From JAIBBG01 sp043748015 (GTDB lineage Bacteria; Bacteroidota; Bacteroidia; Flavobacteriales_D; Sanyastnellaceae), in NCBI GenBank assembly GCA_043748015.1, contig JAYTOA010000040.1, positions 1 to 13,314 on the forward strand: 13,314 nucleotides of DNA, read 5' to 3'. This document shows, piece after piece, positions 1 to 6,617 of this stretch (position 1 is the first letter of the stretch; each line of letters opens with the position of its first letter). The notes under the pieces are model-generated. The model worked only from the letters and a program-made list of their open reading frames with translations, made no database searches and had not been told where the DNA came from. The position numbers and the translations under genes are program-made.

Positions 1-495
1 GACAGCGACACTTATCTGAAACAAAAAATGTGGGAAGACAAATCCTGGGAAATTCAAAAGGATAAAACTTACAGCAAGCAAATCTCAACTGGATACGAGC
101 CGGCCATCGTCGATTTTCTTCCAACAAATCAAGATGGTGAAGACATGATCGATAGTCTTCTGAGTTACGATCGCGTTTTCCTTCTTGTTTCATACAACCT
201 CGAAAAGATGAAGACCAATAATATCAAAGCGATCAATGATTTTGCAACGAAAGCCCAACAAAATGGTGACAGATTTTTCGGAATCACTTCCGCTGGTGGA
301 GAAGCATTGAAAGAGTTCAGATTTCAACATCAAACGCCTTTTGACTTTCTCACAAATGATGGAACAGAATTGAAGATTGTCGTTCGCTCAAACCCTGGAT
401 TGGTTTGCATCGAAAAAGGTGTCGTAGTAAATATGTGGGCGAATGCTGACATACCTGATTATGATGACGAGCTTAAGAAAGAATTCAAACCATAG
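1..495 (+). CDS. C-terminal part of a probable DoxX-family (BT_3928-like) membrane protein, 5' end outside window
   Basis: The reading frame is open from base 1, and the ATG at 28 is probably internal, so this is most likely the 3' end of a longer gene. The 164 visible residues hold no membrane segment and look like a soluble alpha/beta domain. It includes a stretch on the pattern hydrophobic strand - 'SYNLEK' - helix - 'RFFGITS', then 'RSNPGLVCIEKG' followed by 'VVNMW'. From memory of the family, this arrangement (a thioredoxin-like domain with an R-x-NPG-L-hydrophobic strand) is found behind four DoxX membrane helices in Bacteroidota proteins of the BT_3928 type. The DoxX part itself is not visible, so the name rests on the tail alone. 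The function of this family is not established; a redox or respiratory-quinone link is often suggested. About 100 bases separate it from the next gene on the same strand. Confidence 0.5.
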   Translation, partial: DSDTYLKQKMWEDKSWEIQKDKTYSKQISTGYEPAIVDFLPTNQDGEDMIDSLLSYDRVFLLVSYNLEKMKTNNIKAINDFATKAQQNGDRFFGITSAGGEALKEFRFQHQTPFDFLTNDGTELKIVVRSNPGLVCIEKGVVVNMWANADIPDYDDELKKEFKP

Positions 496-596
496 TTTAA
501 TATCTTCAACGACATTATCTCAACGGATGAACTTAATTATGCATTCCAATTCACACCGGACTATTGAACTAATGCGTGCGAATGATTGATTAAAGT

Positions 597-2060
597 ATGT
601 TATTCAATTCCATACAATACGCTCTCTTCCTTCCGGTTGTTTTTTTGCTGTACTGGTTTGTCTTCAATAAGAAGTTGCGATTGCAGAACTTGCTGCTATT
701 GGTTTCCAGCTATTTCTTTTATGCTTGTTGGGATTATCGTTTTCTTTTTCTATTGGTTTTTTCGACGCTGCTCGATTACTACACCGGACTGAAATTATCC
801 GATACTAGCGTTAAGGCCAGGCGACGTTTTTGGTTTTGGCTAAGCATCATCATCAACCTCGGTTTTCTTGGTGTTTTCAAATACTATAATTTTTTCGTGG
901 AATCTTTTGCGGATATGATTGGCCACTTTGGTCTGAACATCGATCCATGGACTTTGAGTGTAATTCTTCCTGTTGGGATTTCTTTTTACACATTTCACGG
1001 CTTGTCATACGTGATTGATATTTACAACAATCGCATAAAAGCGGAGCGAGATTTTGTAGTCTATTCTGTATTTGTAAGCTTCTTTCCGTTGCTCGTTGCA
1101 GGTCCAATTGAGAGAGCAACACATCTATTGCCGCAAATCAAATCCGGTAGAAAGTTTGATTACACCCAAGCTGCTGATGGTCTGAGACAAATTCTGTGGG
1201 GATTGTTTAAGAAAGTTGTCATAGCAGATACTTGCGCTGAGTATGCCAATATCATTTTCAACAACTCTGAACAGTATTCAGGATTCACTCTTGTCGTCGG
1301 CGCGGTGTTTTTCGCATTCCAGATCTATGGTGACTTTTCCGGCTATTCGGATATCGCCTTGGGAACCGCCAGGCTCTTCGGAATTGATCTGTTGAGAAAT
1401 TTTGCTTTTCCATATTTCTCCCGCGACATTGCAGAGTTCTGGCGTAGATGGCACATATCATTATCGACCTGGTTCAGAGATTATTTATATGTGCCACTTG
1501 GCGGTAGCAGAGGTGGTATGTGGATGAAAGTCAGAAACACTTTTATCATTTTTATCGTGAGTGGATTCTGGCACGGCGCTAACTGGACATTCATCGTTTG
1601 GGGCGCATTGAACGCTCTCTATTTTTTACCGTTGCTCTTGTTGAATAAGAATAGAAACAATCTCGAAATTGCAGGACAGAATTCTGTCTTTCCATCGTTG
1701 AAGGAATTGTTTCAGATGATGCTGACTTTCGCGCTTACTGTTCTTGCATGGATATTTTTCAGGGCCAAAGACATTTCGCACGCGTTTCATTATTTGAAGG
1801 ATTTGTTTGCAGGTTTGCTTAAAAAGGAATCGATTATTCAGTTTCTAAATTTCATGATTTCACGCGTTGACAAATCAATTTTGATCTTTTTGGTTTTCTT
1901 TATAGTAGTGGAATGGATTGGTAGAAGACATCATTACGCTATCGCAGATTTCGGGTTAAAGCGAAATCCTTTGTATAGATGGTGTTTCTACTTCTGCTTA
2001 GCAATGGCCATTATTCTCTTTGCCGGAAAAGAACAACAGTTTATCTATTTTCAATTTTGA
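597..2060 (+). CDS. MBOAT-family membrane-bound O-acyltransferase (AlgI-like)
   Basis: A 487-residue polytopic membrane protein of the AlgI/DltB type of MBOAT. These enzymes pass an acyl group, usually acetyl, across the membrane to an extracytoplasmic acceptor such as a polysaccharide. The start MLFNSIQYALFLP is the usual N-terminus of bacterial MBOATs and fixes the start codon. Family motifs visible are 'FWRRWHISLSTWFRDYLYVP' (residues 281-300) followed by 'LGGSRG', and 'SGFWHGANW' containing His326, the conserved MBOAT active-site histidine. Hydrophobic segments cover the N-terminal 60 residues, the middle and the C-terminus (about 10 or more helices). The length is normal (AlgI about 500). 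The stop overlaps the start of the downstream SGNH-like gene by one base, which marks the pair as co-translated. No Shine-Dalgarno sequence precedes the start. The acceptor cannot be read from sequence; a cell-surface or exported glycan is the likely substrate. Confidence 0.9.
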   Translation: MLFNSIQYALFLPVVFLLYWFVFNKKLRLQNLLLLVSSYFFYACWDYRFLFLLVFSTLLDYYTGLKLSDTSVKARRRFWFWLSIIINLGFLGVFKYYNFFVESFADMIGHFGLNIDPWTLSVILPVGISFYTFHGLSYVIDIYNNRIKAERDFVVYSVFVSFFPLLVAGPIERATHLLPQIKSGRKFDYTQAADGLRQILWGLFKKVVIADTCAEYANIIFNNSEQYSGFTLVVGAVFFAFQIYGDFSGYSDIALGTARLFGIDLLRNFAFPYFSRDIAEFWRRWHISLSTWFRDYLYVPLGGSRGGMWMKVRNTFIIFIVSGFWHGANWTFIVWGALNALYFLPLLLLNKNRNNLEIAGQNSVFPSLKELFQMMLTFALTVLAWIFFRAKDISHAFHYLKDLFAGLLKKESIIQFLNFMISRVDKSILIFLVFFIVVEWIGRRHHYAIADFGLKRNPLYRWCFYFCLAMAIILFAGKEQQFIYFQF

Positions 2061-2977
2061 TGATGAGAAAATTTTTGATAAAGTCATTTGTTTTCCTGAG
2101 TTTGATTTTAGGCGCATTTGTTCTTCTGCTCTCTCGTGCTGATGAACGAACGGATGAATTTTATGCAAGATTTATTTCTCCCAATCAATCTTCATTAATC
2201 ATTGGTACTTCCAGAGCAGCGCAAGCGATCAATCCGAAAGTGTTGAACGACGAACTGAATAGATCCGACATTTTCAATTATGCTTTTACCAATGAGCATA
2301 GTCCCTATGGTCCAGTTTACCTGAAGAGCATTTTGGCGAAAATGGATGATGGAAGTAGGAATGGAATTTTCATCTTGTCTGTTGATCCATGGAGTTTAAG
2401 TGCCGACAAAGAAAATCCTGAGGATCTGTCAAGTTTCCGGGAGAATGGTCTGATGTTAGATGGAATGATTGACGTCAGTTCAAATCCTAATTTCTTCTAC
2501 TTGATGAAGTATTATGACGGCCCGTTCAAAAGATTGCTACTAAAGGAAAATGATCCGAGTTTGATACTTCATAAAAATGGATGGCTGGAAGTAGACGTGC
2601 CGATGGATTCATCATCCATTAGCAAGCGAACGATCAAACGCATATCGTCCTATCGCGATGACGTGATGAAGAGAAGCACAATTTCGAATGCAAGACTTGC
2701 GTTCCTTGAGAAGACAATCAATACGTTATCTGCTAAGGGCAAGATTTTCCTTATCAGACTTCCTGTCTGCAGTGAAATGAGCGAACTCGAAAATGATTTC
2801 TGTCCGGAATTTGACTCATTGATGATGGCAATCAGCATCAGAAACAAGGCACCGTTTTATGCAATGATGGAAGATTCTGTTGAATACATATTTACCGACG
2901 GAAATCACTTGGCGAGGGAATCTTCTTCTGTTGTTTCCTCGAAAATTGCTGAGTTTATTAAAGTTCACGCAAAATGA
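2060..2977 (+). CDS. Membrane-anchored SGNH-hydrolase-like protein, partner of the MBOAT acyltransferase
   Basis: A 305-residue protein with one N-terminal hydrophobic segment (about residues 5-24) after a basic start, then a soluble domain predicted outside the cytoplasmic membrane. The nucleophile block is 'IIGTSRAAQAINP' with Ser51, and the C-terminal block is 'FTDGNHLA' with Asp280-x-x-His283. This is the Ser / D-x-x-H layout of the SGNH hydrolase-like proteins (AlgJ, AlgX, DltD, PatB) that act with MBOATs to deliver acetyl groups to a glycan. The start was set at the ATG at 2060, which overlaps the MBOAT stop codon (TGATG). A second ATG follows directly, so the protein begins Met-Met or one codon later. 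The same frame is open upstream to 1979, but that would lie inside the MBOAT gene. Role as an acyltransferase or esterase is inferred from the motifs and the neighbour. Confidence 0.8.
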   Translation: MMRKFLIKSFVFLSLILGAFVLLLSRADERTDEFYARFISPNQSSLIIGTSRAAQAINPKVLNDELNRSDIFNYAFTNEHSPYGPVYLKSILAKMDDGSRNGIFILSVDPWSLSADKENPEDLSSFRENGLMLDGMIDVSSNPNFFYLMKYYDGPFKRLLLKENDPSLILHKNGWLEVDVPMDSSSISKRTIKRISSYRDDVMKRSTISNARLAFLEKTINTLSAKGKIFLIRLPVCSEMSELENDFCPEFDSLMMAISIRNKAPFYAMMEDSVEYIFTDGNHLARESSSVVSSKIAEFIKVHAK

Positions 2978-3501
2978 TGTTTACGCCGTTTCCACTTCTA
3001 CAAACCGAGCGTCTATGTCTTAGGCAACTCAGTCGAAAGGATGCAATTCCGCTCTTTCAAATTCGCACTGATGATGAACTGAATAAGTATTTACCTAATG
3101 CACGACCAAAGTCAATGGATGAAATACTTCCTCTAATCAAAAAACTCAATGATGGTGTATCCGAAAATACTTGGATTTATTGGGCCATTGAATTATTGGA
3201 AGAGAAGGGTTTGATTGGAACAATTTGCCTCTGGAATTTTTCAGAAGGGAACAAGCATGCTGAAATTGGATACGCGCTGCTAAAACCATTTCAAGGTATG
3301 GGTTATATGCATGAGGCACTGAATGCGGTAATCGAATATGGTTTTGAGGTTATGAATCTCGATGTTATTGAAAGTTTTACGCATCGGTTCAATAGTGCGT
3401 CCCTGCGTCTGCTTCAGCAGAATCATTTTCAGCTAACAAACAGAACATCTGTGGATCGACCGGACGAAGAACTTGTTTTTGAACGTCGCAAACTTATTTG
3501 A
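2974..3501 (+). CDS. GNAT-family N-acetyltransferase (RimJ/RimL type)
   Basis: A 175-residue protein that begins 'LQTERLCLRQLSRKDA', the typical opening strand and helix of RimJ/RimL-type GNAT acetyltransferases ('L-x-T-x-R-L-x-L-R'). The acetyl-CoA pyrophosphate-binding loop is 'QGMGYM' at residues 107-112 (consensus Q/R-x-x-G-x-G/A), preceded by the 'EIGYALLKPF' strand. The C-terminal half has the usual 'NSASLRLLQQNHF' segment (N-x-x-S-x-x-L-x-x-x-x-F). It acetylates an amino group of an unknown acceptor in the cytoplasm (ribosomal protein, small amine or sugar amine are all possible). The start overlaps the stop of the SGNH-like gene (ATGATG, stop TGA inside), so it is probably the third gene of the MBOAT operon. 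Its stop codon directly abuts the stop of the convergent regulator gene with no spacer. Confidence 0.85.
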   Translation: MMFTPFPLLQTERLCLRQLSRKDAIPLFQIRTDDELNKYLPNARPKSMDEILPLIKKLNDGVSENTWIYWAIELLEEKGLIGTICLWNFSEGNKHAEIGYALLKPFQGMGYMHEALNAVIEYGFEVMNLDVIESFTHRFNSASLRLLQQNHFQLTNRTSVDRPDEELVFERRKLI

Positions 3502-4149
3502 TTATTCAACCAGCAGTTTCTCACAAACGACATGGCTGAAGGTATTCGTCTTACCGCCAAATTGAATCTGCATACTACCATCAAAACTTTCGATGGATTT
3601 TATTTTCAACTTCTGCCCAAGACTCAATTGCTGGTTGTTGAGGTATTGTAAAAATTCTGCTGAGGAGTGTGTTACTGCACGAAGTGTAACTGATTGTCCT
3701 GTTTTGCATTCTGAAAGCTTGATATAGCTTATCCAATCCACTTTGCCGTTCTTATCGGGAATAGGTGAACCATGCGGATCAACTTTCGGATAGCCAAGCA
3801 TTTCATCCATCTTGTCGAAAAAATCAGGATGATGAATGTGTTCGAGCTGTTCAGCAATCGAATGAACTTTTTCCCAACCAAATCCCATCTTCTGAACAAG
3901 AAACATCTCTGTAAGTCTATGCTTGCGAACCACCAACGCTGCGGCTTTCTTTCCTTTCTCTGTGAGTCGTATTGGCTTGTAGCTCTCGTAATGCACCAAC
4001 TTTTTCTCCGCAAGCTTTTTCATCATGCTCGTGGCAGTCGGCATCTTGATTTTAAGATTTTTACTGAGATCATTGATAGCCACCAATCCCTGATGATTGG
4101 CGAGATGATAGAGTGCTTTCAGATAATTTTCTTCCGCGAGTGAGTGCAT
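3502..4149 (-). CDS. DtxR/MntR-family metal-dependent transcriptional repressor
   Basis: A 215-residue regulator with an N-terminal winged helix (about residues 5-66; recognition region 'KMPTATSMMKKLAEKKLV'), a dimerisation and metal-binding domain (about 70-140, ending 'GYPKVDPHGSPIP') and a C-terminal FeoA/SH3-like domain (about 145-215). The ATG at 4149 gives 'MHSLAEENYLKALYHL', the family's normal N-terminus; the seven codons upstream begin only with TTG. Candidate metal ligands are His77, Glu81, His96, Glu100, Glu103 and His104. Glu100 aligns with Glu99 of Bacillus MntR, where DtxR has Cys102. The MntR Asp8 position is Asn8 here. Family members bind palindromic operators when loaded with Fe(II) or Mn(II). 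The gene diverges from a TonB-dependent receptor across a short region with a clear palindrome, which suggests it represses the receptor and perhaps itself. Confidence 0.9.
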   Translation of the reverse strand: MHSLAEENYLKALYHLANHQGLVAINDLSKNLKIKMPTATSMMKKLAEKKLVHYESYKPIRLTEKGKKAAALVVRKHRLTEMFLVQKMGFGWEKVHSIAEQLEHIHHPDFFDKMDEMLGYPKVDPHGSPIPDKNGKVDWISYIKLSECKTGQSVTLRAVTHSSAEFLQYLNNQQLSLGQKLKIKSIESFDGSMQIQFGGKTNTFSHVVCEKLLVE

Positions 4150-4209
4150 GCGCCAAAAATAAACAATCAAACGATCGACGCAGTCAGGAATTTTACTCGA
4201 AGAATAATA

Positions 4210-4240
4210 TTGTTAGATGCGACTAACATTTGTATTTTAG
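4210..4240 (+). promoter_or_regulatory. Candidate Bacteroidota-type promoter of the TonB-dependent receptor gene
   Basis: TTG at 4210-4212 is followed after 20 bases by TATTTTAG at 4233-4240. This is close to the Bacteroidota sigma-ABfr pattern (TTG or TTTG, about 19-20 bases, TAnnTTTG), with one mismatch in the -7 box. Transcription would begin near 4246, leaving a leader of under 20 bases. The inverted repeat at 4211-4228 fills the spacer, so a bound repressor would block this promoter. Confidence 0.4.
4211..4228. promoter_or_regulatory. Candidate DtxR/MntR-type operator (inverted repeat TGTTAG-N6-CTAACA)
   Basis: A perfect 6-base inverted repeat with a 6-base spacer, TGTTAGATGCGACTAACA, lies in the divergent region between the metal regulator and the TonB-dependent receptor. 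The core TTAG-N6-CTAA resembles the palindromic boxes of DtxR-family proteins (DtxR boxes have TTAGG/CCTAA half sites). It is the strongest symmetric element in the region. Assignment to the adjacent regulator is inference from position and symmetry. Confidence 0.6.
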
Positions 4241-4262
4241 CCGTCGAATTATTATTTGAAAA

Positions 4263-6515
4263 ATGTTGAAGAGGATTTTCTGTGTGGCTGTTGTCTATTT
4301 GGTTTCTATTACAAGCATGTTCGCATCGGATGTGACTGGTGTCGTGCTTTCTAATGGAAAACCCGTTCCGTATGCGGCTATTGGCATTCCCTCCATCGGT
4401 ATAGGCGTTACATCTGATAGTCTTGGTTATTTCATTCTTGAAGATATTGAATCAGGGAGATACCGGCTATACGTAAACTGTATAGGATTCGAGAAACACG
4501 AAGCGGAAATTGTTGTCGATCACGTCAATGCTCCGGCATTGATTATTCATCTTGTTCCGTTAGTTAACGCATTCGAAGAAGTAGTTGTTTCGGGCACGCT
4601 GTCTGAAAGAAGTCATCTCAACAGCACAATACTGGTGGATGTTCTCACGCCTAAACTATTCACCAAAAATCCTACTGCAGGATTGCTCGAAGCTGTTGGA
4701 ATGATCAACGGCGTTCAACCTCAATTGAATTGTAACGTTTGTAATACCGGAGACATTCACATCAATGGAATGGAAGGTCCATACACATTGATTCTTATTG
4801 ATGGAATGCCAATCGTAAGTGCATTGTCTTCAGTCTATGGTTTAAGTGGTATTCCCAACAGTCTGGTGGAACGGATTGAAATTGTGAAAGGACCCGCCGG
4901 CGCACTCTATGGATCTGAAGCCATGGGCGGAATTGTCAATGTTATTACCAAGAATCCGGATAGAGCGCCAAAGGTTACGACGGATGTTTTTACAACATCA
5001 TGGGGTGAAGTGAATACCGATGCCGCCATTAAGTTCAAAGCGGGAAATGCAACAAGTTTACTCGGCATCAATTACTTCAATTATCAAAATAGAATCGATA
5101 ATAACGGAGATGGATTCACGGATCTTACTTTGCAAAACCGAGTTTCGATTTTCAATAAATGGAGCTTAAGTAGAAAAGAAAATCGCGTGGCAGATGTTGC
5201 TGCTCGCTATGTCTATGAAGATCGCTGGGGCGGTAAAATGGATTGGAGCAAGCAGTGGAGGGGAACGGATAGTATTTATGGCGAAAGTATATATACACGC
5301 AGAGTTGAGTTCATTGCGCGCTATCAACTTCCAATGGCAGAGAAAATAATGACACAGTTCTCTTACAACTGGCATGATCAGAATTCAGTTTATGGCGTCC
5401 AGCCGTTCATGGCAACACAGCAAGTTACTTTTGGTCAGATCTATTGGGACAAAAAACTGGATCATCGCAACAACTTCCTAATGGGAAGTTCACTTCGACA
5501 TACGATTTACAATGACGACACCGTCGTGACAGCCGGCGATGATGGTGCGACTGACAGACCGGCGCACACAGTACTTCCAGGTGTTTTCATTCAGGATGAA
5601 TTTCAAATGCGCTCCGGTCAAACGCTGCTCGCCGGCTATCGTTACGATTACGAAAGAAATCATGGCAACGTTCACTCTCCACGCATTGCATACAAACTCG
5701 CTGCGAAAAATGGCGGAATTTTTAGAATCAGCTATGGTACAGGTTATCGTGTTGTGAATTTATTTACTGAGGATCATGCCGCACTCACAGGCGCCCGCTC
5801 TGTGGTTATTGCAGAAAAACTTAATCCGGAAAGATCGAAGAATGCAACTGCCAATTATACTTACTTCAAATGTGGTTCAGCACTTCAATATAAAGTAAGT
5901 GTCTCAGGCTTCTATTCACTTTTTACCAATAAAATTATTGGTGATTTCTTGACGGACCCAGACAAAATCATCTACGATAATCTTCGCGGATATGCAGTCT
6001 CGCGTGGTAGTTCCATAGACGTTGATCTCAAATTTTCATCACCGATAAAACTGAATGCCGGCGTTTCATTCATGGATGTGTATCAAGTAGAAAAAAACAG
6101 CGATGGCGTTGATGTCCGAACAACACAACTTTACGCACCGAAATGGTCGGGAACTTTCGTTGTCAGTTACACGTTTCAAGGTAATTATGTCGTTGACTTA
6201 ACCGGTAAATGGAATGGTCCAATGAAACTTCCGATACTTCCACTGGATTACAGACCGGAGTATTCGCCGTGGTTCTGTATCGCGAATATTCAAATCACTA
6301 AGAAGTTTTCAAAGGGTTTGGAAATTTATGGCGGTGTAAAAAACCTTTTCAATTTTATTCCTCAGAATCCGATTATGCGACCATTCGACCCTTTTGATAA
6401 AACGGCGAACGATATGGCTACAAACCCCAATGGATACACGTTTGATCCAGGTTACATGTACAGCTCTATGCAAGGTATTCGTGGTTTTGCCGGCATACGA
6501 TATACGCTTAACTAG
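4263..6515 (+). CDS. TonB-dependent outer-membrane receptor, probably metal-regulated
   Basis: A 750-residue outer-membrane active transporter. It has a signal peptide (residues 1-21, cleavage probably after 'SMFA'), then a carboxypeptidase-D regulatory-like beta-sandwich domain (about 22-102, 'GVVLSNGKPVPYAAIGIPSI') and a TonB-box-like 'EEVVVSG' at 105-111. The plug domain (about 112-232) includes 'GDIHINGMEGPYTLILIDG' and 'GPAGALYGSEAMGGIVNVIT', both hallmarks of TonB-dependent receptor plugs. The rest is a 22-strand barrel ending 'GIRYTLN'. The N-terminal sandwich domain is characteristic of Bacteroidota receptors. The plug carries a CxxC pair, Cys157 and Cys160 ('NCNVCNT'), that could bind metal or form a disulfide. 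No SusD partner follows, so this is not a SusCD glycan system. The divergent DtxR/MntR-family gene and the palindrome in its promoter suggest the cargo is iron, manganese or a chelate of either; the substrate itself cannot be read from sequence. Confidence 0.9.
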   Translation: MLKRIFCVAVVYLVSITSMFASDVTGVVLSNGKPVPYAAIGIPSIGIGVTSDSLGYFILEDIESGRYRLYVNCIGFEKHEAEIVVDHVNAPALIIHLVPLVNAFEEVVVSGTLSERSHLNSTILVDVLTPKLFTKNPTAGLLEAVGMINGVQPQLNCNVCNTGDIHINGMEGPYTLILIDGMPIVSALSSVYGLSGIPNSLVERIEIVKGPAGALYGSEAMGGIVNVITKNPDRAPKVTTDVFTTSWGEVNTDAAIKFKAGNATSLLGINYFNYQNRIDNNGDGFTDLTLQNRVSIFNKWSLSRKENRVADVAARYVYEDRWGGKMDWSKQWRGTDSIYGESIYTRRVEFIARYQLPMAEKIMTQFSYNWHDQNSVYGVQPFMATQQVTFGQIYWDKKLDHRNNFLMGSSLRHTIYNDDTVVTAGDDGATDRPAHTVLPGVFIQDEFQMRSGQTLLAGYRYDYERNHGNVHSPRIAYKLAAKNGGIFRISYGTGYRVVNLFTEDHAALTGARSVVIAEKLNPERSKNATANYTYFKCGSALQYKVSVSGFYSLFTNKIIGDFLTDPDKIIYDNLRGYAVSRGSSIDVDLKFSSPIKLNAGVSFMDVYQVEKNSDGVDVRTTQLYAPKWSGTFVVSYTFQGNYVVDLTGKWNGPMKLPILPLDYRPEYSPWFCIANIQITKKFSKGLEIYGGVKNLFNFIPQNPIMRPFDPFDKTANDMATNPNGYTFDPGYMYSSMQGIRGFAGIRYTLN

Positions 6516-6570
6516 CTTTTCTCAGTTCTGGATATGCATTTCTGAAGTTCATAATTTCAGTTGATGGGTG

Positions 6571-6614
6571 AATTTGATCAATGCAAATGGCTTTCTTTTG
6601 CTATTGATCAAATT
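6571..6614 (+). repeat. Long inverted repeat (hairpin) directly before the ABC permease start
   Basis: The outer arms AATTTGATCAAT (6571-6582) and ATTGATCAAATT (6603-6614) are perfectly complementary over 12 bases. The pairing continues inward with GCAAA (6583-6587) and TTTGC (6597-6601), leaving one bulged T at 6602 and a 9-base loop. The structure would be a 17-bp imperfect hairpin ending three bases before the ATG at 6618. No T-tract follows, so it is a poor intrinsic terminator for the receptor gene. It could be a protein-binding palindrome or an RNA hairpin that controls access to the permease start. Confidence 0.65.
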
Positions 6615-6617
6615 GAA

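Noticed and set aside
3772..4143. 123-codon plus-strand frame antisense to the metal regulator
   Set aside because: The regulator on the other strand has clear family motifs; this frame has none and is its shadow.
4154..4161. TATTTTTG (minus strand) as the -7 box of the metal regulator
   Set aside because: It matches TAnnTTTG but lies five bases before the start codon, would give an almost leaderless transcript, and no suitable -33 element is found at the right distance.
4263..6515. SusC-type glycan receptor
   Set aside because: At 750 residues it is shorter than typical SusC proteins, no SusD gene follows, and no carbohydrate-active enzyme is nearby.
6516..6617. Reading the hairpin at 6571-6614 as the terminator of the receptor gene
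   Set aside because: The stem is AT-rich and no T-tract follows; it also lies directly against the next start codon, so a terminator is not the best explanation.
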